Notes under the pieces: generated by a model | What the model was told of the DNA's origin: nothing | Seen by the model: the letters and a program-made list of their open reading frames with translations, nothing else | Databases searched by the model: none | Part shown: positions 1 to 4,690 of the stretch, piece by piece | Numbering within the stretch: the stretch's first letter is position 1 | Layout: every line of letters begins with the position of its first letter | Translations under genes and position numbers: made by a program | NCBI GenBank assembly: GCA_020054355.1 | Contig: JAGVLI010000547.1 | Location: 1 to 5,469, forward strand | DNA from: Planctomycetales bacterium | GTDB taxonomy: Bacteria; Planctomycetota; Planctomycetia; Gemmatales; Gemmataceae | Reading direction: 5' to 3' | DNA: 5,469 nucleotides

Positions 1-6
1 CACAGC

Positions 7-30
7 ACTCGCCTTCGGCTCGCGGCTAAA
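7..30. other. Possible hairpin downstream of the DUF1080 gene, cut off from its context by the window edge
   Basis: Read on the minus strand, just past the DUF1080 stop, the sequence contains CGAGCCGAAGGCGAG. It can fold as GCC-GAA-GGC flanked by two G/A mismatches and a C-G pair, with AGC and GCT further out. This could be a weak 3' hairpin of the DUF1080 transcript or part of an intergenic repeat. No T-tract is visible afterwards and the left edge is only a few bases away, so I do not call a terminator. Confidence 0.2.
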
Positions 31-40
31 CTTTTGTCCT

Positions 41-1231
41 TTACTTTTTCACCGCCGGCAGCTCCGCGATGCGGATATTGCGGAAACTCAAATCCGTCGT
101 CGGATCGTGTCCCTGAAAGCTGATATTGCCCTTGTCCAGCATCGCGCCGTTGCGGGCGTTGTCCTTCAGCGGCCGATGGTCGGTCCAGTCCGCTACTTGA
201 ATGCCGTTCACCCAGGTGGCGAGGTGCCTGCCGTGCGCCACCACGGTCATCGTGAACCATTCGCCGTCCTTCGACATTTCCTTCCGCGCCGGCAGCCGCC
301 GATAGATCGCTCCGGTGCCATAATCCACCGCCGTCGATTTCACCTTCTTCTTGTCCTTCAGCTCGTTGGTCTTGGGATCGTACTCCTCGACGATGTACTC
401 CTGCATCGCATCGGGCGTGAACTGGTTGCGCACCTGGGCTTCGTAGCCCTGTTGATACTCGCCCGGCCGGCAGCGGAAGAAGATGCCGCTGTTCAGGTGC
501 TTGCCGTTCGAGATGCACTCCAGTTGCAGCACGAAGTCCGCCCACTGCCCTTCGCTTTGCAGGTCGCCGGGACCGTCCTTGACGTTGATCGCCCCCTCCA
601 CCACCGCGAACTTCGACTTCTTGCCCGCATGCTCCTTCCAGCCGGTCAAATCCTTGCCGTTGAACAGGGGCTTGAGTTCCAGGGGCTGCAAGCGCACATG
701 ACGCAGCGACAGCGTGGTCCCGGCGGGCACCTCGAATTCGAGATGATTGTGGTTGGTCTTGCAAATGATGGGCAGCGCGCTCTTGCCGAGGTCCTTGCCG
801 GTGGGCGAGGTCGTCTCGCGGGTGACTTGCAGCTGGTTCATCGCGGAGTTGTATTCCGCCTTGGTGGTCAGCGTGTACCAGCCCTTCTCGGTCGTCGGCT
901 GCAATTCGACCCCGGAGCCGCCTTCGCCGTTCTTGATCCAGCGGATCGCGTCCTGTTTGCCTTCGACGCGGTACTCGCAGCGCAGATCGAAGCCGCCGAA
1001 GCCAGTGTTGAGGCGGGCCAGGGTCGGCTTGCCGCCGCCCAGCTTCAGCACGCCATCGACCACCATGCTGTCGCCGTCGATGGTCCAGCCGTAGGTCGAT
1101 TCGCCGTCGAACAGCAGCAGCCAGCCGTCGGCGATGGCCTTCGGCATCAGAATGGTCGTTTTGACGGGATCGGCCGCCGTCAATGGCAGACCGATCAGCA
1201 GCAGGGCCACGGCGAACAGCAAACGCCTCAT
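41..1231 (-). CDS. Secreted protein with two DUF1080 (3-keto-disaccharide hydrolase-like) modules
   Basis: The 396-residue product opens with a Sec signal peptide: basic MRR, a hydrophobic run to about residue 17, then LTAAD, with likely cleavage after A19 or A20. It should therefore act in the periplasm or at the cell surface. Two DUF1080 (PF06439) modules follow. The first spans about 36-180 and begins LLFDGESTYGW (39-49). The second spans about 187-392 and begins PLFNGKDLTGW (188-198). The second keeps the family hallmarks: an ADF strand, NSGIFFR, then YEAQV. The first is shorter and lacks the NSGIxxR segment. Some members of this concanavalin-like jelly-roll family hydrolyse 3-keto-glycosides; the substrate here cannot be read from sequence. 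The start at 1231 is backed by GGGAGAG (1246-1240) eight bases upstream. The gene diverges from the cobalamin operon and has no evident functional link to it. Family assignment is firm; enzymatic activity is inferred. Confidence 0.9.
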   Translation of the reverse strand: MRRLLFAVALLLIGLPLTAADPVKTTILMPKAIADGWLLLFDGESTYGWTIDGDSMVVDGVLKLGGGKPTLARLNTGFGGFDLRCEYRVEGKQDAIRWIKNGEGGSGVELQPTTEKGWYTLTTKAEYNSAMNQLQVTRETTSPTGKDLGKSALPIICKTNHNHLEFEVPAGTTLSLRHVRLQPLELKPLFNGKDLTGWKEHAGKKSKFAVVEGAINVKDGPGDLQSEGQWADFVLQLECISNGKHLNSGIFFRCRPGEYQQGYEAQVRNQFTPDAMQEYIVEEYDPKTNELKDKKKVKSTAVDYGTGAIYRRLPARKEMSKDGEWFTMTVVAHGRHLATWVNGIQVADWTDHRPLKDNARNGAMLDKGNISFQGHDPTTDLSFRNIRIAELPAVKK

Positions 1232-1239
1232 CGTGCTAG

Positions 1240-1246
1240 CTCTCCC
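1240..1246 (-). promoter_or_regulatory. Ribosome-binding site of the DUF1080 gene
   Basis: Read on the minus strand this is GGGAGAG, a purine-rich Shine-Dalgarno-like sequence ending eight bases before the ATG at 1231-1229. The spacing supports that ATG as the real start, and the signal peptide begins immediately there. Confidence 0.55.
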
Positions 1247-1252
1247 GATTTT

Positions 1253-1297
1253 GATTTATCGTTTCGCGCGGAACCGTCTCACACGAAACGATAGATC
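1253..1297. repeat. Imperfect 14-bp inverted repeat between divergent genes (operator- or hairpin-like)
   Basis: The left arm GATTTATCGTTTCG (1253-1266) and right arm CGAAACGATAGATC (1284-1297) are complementary at 13 of 14 positions. The inner ten pairs are perfect and the single exception is a T/G pair. The loop is 17 bases (1267-1283). Because the flanking genes diverge, a transcription terminator makes little sense here. A dimeric regulator's operator, or a hairpin in the 5' leader of the cobalamin operon, fits better. Which one applies cannot be told from one sequence. Confidence 0.5.
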
Positions 1298-1375
1298 GGC
1301 AAGTCATTCCTCATCTGTTCCAAAGTTGCCTCATCATCCCACGAATTACCGCCGACGCAAGAGGCTGCCGACGGT

Positions 1376-1379
1376 AGGA
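1376..1379 (+). promoter_or_regulatory. Ribosome-binding site deciding the start of the CobI-CobJ-CobH gene
   Basis: AGGA lies eight bases before the ATG at 1388 but overlaps another in-frame ATG at 1379. It can serve only the 1388 start. The same octamer AGGATGAA precedes the next gene, cbiD, at 3535-3542 with almost the same spacing, which strengthens the choice. Confidence 0.5.
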
Positions 1380-1387
1380 TGAACAGC

Positions 1388-3541
1388 ATGACGCAGCCAA
1401 GCACAGGCCGATTTCACGCCGTCGGCGTCGGGCCGGGCGATCCGGAACTGCTGACCCCGAAAGCAATGCGACTCATCCAGCAGGCGCAGGTTATCTGCCA
1501 TGCCGGCCCAGCGCACGACCGGGGCCGGGCCCTCGACATCGTCCGTGGTTTTCTGAAGCCGGCACAGAAAATCCGGACGGTACTCGCGGAACCGATGCAA
1601 TCGGCAACCACCGCCTCGTATCGCCCGGCCATCGAGCGCATCGCGGCGGATTGCACCGCTGGCCGTGAGGTGGTGTTCATCACCGAAGGCGACCCGACGC
1701 TCTACAGCACGGCAGCGCACGTCTGGCAACTGCTCCGCGAACTGCATCCGGAAATTGCCGTGGCAGTAGTGCCGGGCGTCAGCTCCATCACAGCGGTCGC
1801 CGCGCGAGTCGGCTGGCCATTGGCCCAGAAGGATGAACCGTTGCTGATCGTGCCGGCACATTACCACGCCGACCAGCTCTCGCAGTGGCTGAAGGAATTT
1901 CCGCGCATCTGCTTGCTGAAGCCAACGGCAGCGCTGCCCGAACTGACGCGCCTCGTCAGCGATCAGCACGAAGCGGTCTACGTCGAAGAAGCCACGACCG
2001 ACCGCGAATGGCTGACCCACGACTTGCACGAAGCCAGCAGGCGCCAGCATTACTTTTCCCTCGTCCTCATCCGAGCCAGTCGCGCCAGCAAGGGAATGGA
2101 ACCAGATCAAAACGTAGGCCAGGGCACCGTCGCCGTCATCGGCATCGGCCCCGGTGATCCCGCCTTGCTGACCCAGCAAGCCCTGACAGCCTTGCGACGC
2201 GCCGAAGTCATCATCGGCTACCAGGGCTACCTGGACCTGCTCTCTGACCTAAGACTGCCGGGCGAGTGCCAGGGGCATCCCATCGGCGCGGAGAGCGAGC
2301 GCGCGCGGCAAGCGTTAGAACTGGCGAACAACGGCCGGCGGGTCGCCCTGGTATCTTCCGGAGACGCCGGGATCTACGGCATGGCCAGCCTGCTGCTCGA
2401 AGCGGCCGAGGCATATTCCGATTTGCCCATCGAGGTGATACCCGGCGTCACTGCCGCCGCGTCGGCGGCAGCGCTGCTCGGCGCGCCGCTCGGCCACGAC
2501 TTCGCCTGCATCAGCCTGAGCGATTTGCTGACACCCTGGGAAATGATCGAACAGCGACTGGCAGCGGCCGCCCAGGCGGATTTCGTCATCGCGCTTTACA
2601 ATCCAGTCAGCAAGCAGCGCACCTGGCAGCTGCCGAAGGCGCTCGAAATCGTCCTGAAACATCGCGGACCCGAAACGCCGGTCGGCTTGGTAGACAAGGC
2701 GCATCGACCGGGCATGACGGTCCGAACCGAGCCGCTTGGCGGCTTCGCACTCGACGGCATCGGCATGGAAACCGTCATCCTGATCGGCAACAGCCAGACG
2801 CGCCTCATCAATGGCCGCATGGTGACGCCGCGCGGCTACGACCAGGCGAGCGGCGGGCGTAAGCCCGCTGTTCCAACCGCCAGCGATCCGGCGATTTCAA
2901 CAGCGGGCTTACGCCCGCCGCTCGCCCGCAGCATCATCGACGAGAGCTTCGCCATCATCGACAGCGAACTCGGCGCGGTCGATCTGCCGCCCTGGGCGCG
3001 GGCGGTGGTCCGGCGGATGATCCACGCCAGCGCTGATTTCGATTTCGCCCGCACCCTGCGCTGGAGCGCTGACTTCGAGCCAGCCATGCAAGCAGCATTC
3101 GCGAAGGGCGCAGCGATCATCACCGATGTCGAAATGGTACTGCTCGGCATCCGCACCGCCCTGGCTGACTTTCCAAAGATGACGCTGTCCTGTCACTTGA
3201 ACGATGCGGCAACCCGGCAACTGGCCGACAGCGCCGGCCTGACCCGCTCCGCCGCCGGCATCCGCAGCGCCTCCCGCAAGTATTCGTCACCGCTGCTGGT
3301 CATCGGCAATGCGCCGACGGCCCTGGACGAAGCGTTACGGCTGATCGAAGAAGAAGGCTGGCGGCCGGCGGCCATCATCGGCATGCCAGTCGGTTTCGTC
3401 GGCGTCGAGGAAGCGAAAGGACGCTTGCTGAAGCAGTCGCGGGTGCCGTACCTTACCTGTGAGGGCCGCAAGGGCGGCTCGGCGGTCGCAGCGGCGGCGG
3501 TGAATGCGTTGCTCGAACATTTTCATCCTCGGCCAGGATGA
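1388..3541 (+). CDS. Trifunctional fusion: precorrin-2 C20-methyltransferase / precorrin-3B C17-methyltransferase / precorrin-8X methylmutase
   Basis: This 717-residue protein joins three cytoplasmic corrin-ring enzymes (numbering from the ATG at 1388). Residues about 9-235 are CobI/CbiL, which methylates C20: GVGPGDP (13-19), EGDP (100-103), VPGVSS (128-133). Residues about 247-485 are CobJ/CbiH, the C17-methyltransferase that drives ring contraction: GIGPGDP (252-258), SSGDAGIYG (323-331), IPGVTAA (351-357), then ISLSDLLTPW, YNP (404-406), ILIGNSQT, and a natural-looking end at TPRGY (480-484). Residues about 514-717 are CobH/CbiC, which moves the C11 methyl to C12: SFAIIDSE (520-527), RMIHAS with the expected catalytic His546, NAPTAL (641-646), GMPVGFV (665-671), EGRKGGS (692-698). 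Every domain looks intact. Residues 487-513 come from an inverted repeat. CobI-CobJ fusions are known in other bacteria; adding CobH is unusual to my knowledge. An ATG at 1379 would add three residues but lacks a spaced ribosome-binding site. First gene of the operon, six bases before cbiD. Confidence 0.93.
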   Translation: MTQPSTGRFHAVGVGPGDPELLTPKAMRLIQQAQVICHAGPAHDRGRALDIVRGFLKPAQKIRTVLAEPMQSATTASYRPAIERIAADCTAGREVVFITEGDPTLYSTAAHVWQLLRELHPEIAVAVVPGVSSITAVAARVGWPLAQKDEPLLIVPAHYHADQLSQWLKEFPRICLLKPTAALPELTRLVSDQHEAVYVEEATTDREWLTHDLHEASRRQHYFSLVLIRASRASKGMEPDQNVGQGTVAVIGIGPGDPALLTQQALTALRRAEVIIGYQGYLDLLSDLRLPGECQGHPIGAESERARQALELANNGRRVALVSSGDAGIYGMASLLLEAAEAYSDLPIEVIPGVTAAASAAALLGAPLGHDFACISLSDLLTPWEMIEQRLAAAAQADFVIALYNPVSKQRTWQLPKALEIVLKHRGPETPVGLVDKAHRPGMTVRTEPLGGFALDGIGMETVILIGNSQTRLINGRMVTPRGYDQASGGRKPAVPTASDPAISTAGLRPPLARSIIDESFAIIDSELGAVDLPPWARAVVRRMIHASADFDFARTLRWSADFEPAMQAAFAKGAAIITDVEMVLLGIRTALADFPKMTLSCHLNDAATRQLADSAGLTRSAAGIRSASRKYSSPLLVIGNAPTALDEALRLIEEEGWRPAAIIGMPVGFVGVEEAKGRLLKQSRVPYLTCEGRKGGSAVAAAAVNALLEHFHPRPG
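2845..2926. repeat. REPIN-like inverted repeat read through in frame inside the CobI-CobJ-CobH gene
   Basis: Two perfectly complementary 28-bp arms (2845-2872 and 2899-2926) flank a 26-bp spacer, 82 bp in all. Each arm contains its own small palindrome. On the plus strand the left arm folds as GCGGGC-GTAA-GCCCGC (2853-2868), a GNRA-type loop, and four more outer pairs including G-U wobbles extend it to 2849-2872. The right arm holds GCGGGC-TTAC-GCCCGC (2903-2918). Two inverted copies of a short hairpin unit around a spacer is the architecture of REP doublets (REPINs), which are usually extragenic and moved by RAYT transposases. Here all 82 bases lie within the reading frame and encode residues 487-513, low-complexity Gly/Pro/Ala-rich sequence (SGGRKPAV on the left, STAGLRPPLA on the right) between the CobJ and CobH domains. 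The palindrome is seen directly; membership of a REP family is inferred. Confidence 0.8.
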
Positions 3542-3542
3542 A
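3522..3542 (+). promoter_or_regulatory. Hairpin covering the upstream stop codon and the cbiD ribosome-binding site
   Basis: TTCATCCT (3522-3529) and AGGATGAA (3535-3542) form a perfect 8-bp stem with a 5-base loop. The right arm contains the AGGA (3535-3538) that lies nine bases before the cbiD ATG, and also the TGA (3539-3541) that ends the fusion gene. A ribosome finishing the upstream gene would melt the stem and expose the site, so the arrangement suits translational coupling. The stem is visible; the regulatory role is inferred. Confidence 0.5.
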
Positions 3543-3547
3543 GTGCC

Positions 3548-4690
3548 ATGTCCCGGCCAGCACACCAGATCATTCGGGGCCATGTCGTCCCGCCCCGCAA
3601 TCCGCAGGGCCGGCGCGAAGGCTTTACCACCGGCGTTGCCGCCGCGGCCGCCGCGAAAGCCGCGTGTACTGTGTTGCTGGACCGTGGCTGGCCAAAGACG
3701 GTGTCGATTCCGCTGCCGATTGCTCGCACCCTGGAAATTCGCATCAACACCCTGGAATATGAGAATGACACTGCTCGCTGCGGCGTGGTCAAGGATGCCG
3801 GCGACGATCCGGACGTGACCCACGGCGCGGAAATCTTCGCCGAGGTGCGGCGCGTGCCCGAACCGGGTATTCATATCAAGGGCGGAGTTGGCGTCGGCGT
3901 CGTCACCCGGCCAGGGCTGGAACTGCCGGTCGGCAGCCCCGCCATCAACCCGGTGCCGTTACGGATGATTCGAGATGCAGTTGACGAGATCACGGCGAGC
4001 CGGGAGGGTAAGCCCCCGGAGGAAACGACGGGCTTCGAGGTGGTAATCAGCGTGCCAAAAGGCGAAGACCTCGCGCGGCGCACTTTCAATCCGCGCCTCG
4101 GCATCGTCGGCGGCATCTCGATCCTCGGCACGACGGGCATCGTCCGGGCCATGTCCACGGCGGCCTGGCGCGCTTCGGTGGTTCAGGCCATCGACGTGGC
4201 GGCCGCCAACAGTGTCCAGCAAATCGTGCTCAGCACCGGCGGCCGAACCGAGAAGTTTGCCCAGCAGCTGTATCCTGAACTGCCGGAGATGGCCTTCGTC
4301 GAAATGGGCATCTTCACCGGCGCGAGCCTGCAACGCGCCGTCGAACGCGGGGTGCCGTGCGTGTCGCTCTGCTGCATGATCGGCAAGCTGTCGAAGATCG
4401 CCGCCGGCAAGATGCAGACGCACGTCGCGGGCAACCAGGTCGATTGTGCCTTCCTGGCCCAGGTGGCGCGCGAACTGGGAGCCACCGAGGAACTCGCGAC
4501 CGCCATCGCGTCCGCCAATACCGCCCGGCACGTGCAGGAGTTGATCGAATCGGCAGGCTTCGCGCGCTTTTACGAACGGCTGTGCGAACTGGCCGCCGAG
4601 CAGTGCGCCGCCGTGGTCCAGGACCGCTTGCAATTGAAAGTCGTGCTGTTCGATTTCGAGGGCCGCATCCTGGGGCAAGCGGTGCGATGA
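3548..4690 (+). CDS. cbiD: Cobalt-precorrin-5B C1-methyltransferase CbiD
   Basis: The 380-residue product matches CbiD along its whole length and has the family's usual size. It uses S-adenosylmethionine to methylate C1 of the contracted ring, giving cobalt-precorrin-6A, in the cytoplasm. Family blocks in order: REGFTTGVAAAAAAKAA (23-39), KDAGDDPDVTHG (82-93), GVGVGVVTRPGLELP (113-127), NPRLGIVGGISILGTTGIV (181-199), an EMGIFTG segment, and GKLSKIAAGKMQTH (279-292). CbiD replaces CobF at this step and is a marker of the cobalt-early, anaerobic pathway, so the neighbouring enzymes probably act on cobalt-containing intermediates. Near the N-terminus the common TTG-[ST]-C-A reads TTG-V-A-A, so the Cys is lost. 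The ATG at 3548 has AGGA nine bases upstream and follows the previous stop by six bases. The stop overlaps the next start as ATGA, showing tight operon packing and probable coupling on both sides. Confidence 0.95.
   Translation: MSRPAHQIIRGHVVPPRNPQGRREGFTTGVAAAAAAKAACTVLLDRGWPKTVSIPLPIARTLEIRINTLEYENDTARCGVVKDAGDDPDVTHGAEIFAEVRRVPEPGIHIKGGVGVGVVTRPGLELPVGSPAINPVPLRMIRDAVDEITASREGKPPEETTGFEVVISVPKGEDLARRTFNPRLGIVGGISILGTTGIVRAMSTAAWRASVVQAIDVAAANSVQQIVLSTGGRTEKFAQQLYPELPEMAFVEMGIFTGASLQRAVERGVPCVSLCCMIGKLSKIAAGKMQTHVAGNQVDCAFLAQVARELGATEELATAIASANTARHVQELIESAGFARFYERLCELAAEQCAAVVQDRLQLKVVLFDFEGRILGQAVR

Larger units (their letters stand above)
1232..1387. promoter_or_regulatory. Divergent intergenic region expected to hold both promoters
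   Basis: These 156 bases separate the start of the DUF1080 gene (minus strand) from the start of the cobalamin operon (plus strand), so promoters for both must lie here or overlap the gene ends. The region is visibly more AT-rich than the flanking genes, especially 1247-1265. I could not find a convincing -35/-10 pair or a sigma-54 -24/-12 element. I also see no B12-box-like sequence, and the region is short for a complete cobalamin riboswitch. The only strong structure is the inverted repeat at 1253-1297. The promoter role is inferred from gene orientation alone. Confidence 0.5.

Noticed and set aside
1247..1265. AT-rich stretch as a sigma-70 promoter
   Set aside because: No -35 and -10 hexamers with acceptable spacing could be aligned on either strand, so no specific promoter is called.
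107..1294. A 395-codon open frame on the plus strand opposite the DUF1080 gene
   Set aside because: Its product is His/Arg/Gln/Ala-rich with no recognisable domain or secretion signal. The minus-strand gene has a signal peptide, a ribosome-binding site and clear family motifs. Long antisense frames are expected in GC-rich genes.
1347..1376. Possible hairpin TACCG/CGGTA just before the ribosome-binding site of the fusion gene
   Set aside because: Only five continuous pairs with mismatches further in and a long loop; this is within chance expectation for GC-rich sequence.
1346..2179. A 277-codon minus-strand open frame across the CobI domain
   Set aside because: It has no recognisable motif and its composition is typical of an antisense shadow. 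It lies opposite strongly conserved CobI coding sequence and crosses the intergenic boundary without reason.
2845..2926. The inverted repeat as a rho-independent terminator splitting the fusion gene
   Set aside because: No T-tract follows either arm, and the reading frame continues directly into intact CobH sequence, so termination here would remove an essential domain.
2845..2926. The inverted repeat as a CRISPR repeat or an IS terminal repeat pair
   Set aside because: There are only two arms, they are inverted rather than direct, and the 26-bp spacer has no room for a transposase. An autonomous IS or CRISPR array is excluded.
3538..3762. A plus-strand frame starting with an ATG that overlaps the stop of the fusion gene (ATGA)
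   Set aside because: The ATGA overlap looks like coupling, but the frame yields an unrelated 74-residue product. The CbiD motifs lie in the frame that starts ten bases later at 3548.
3959..4678. A 239-codon minus-strand open frame opposite cbiD
   Set aside because: It is a composition-driven shadow: His/Gly/Arg-rich, with no family motifs, opposite fully conserved CbiD sequence.
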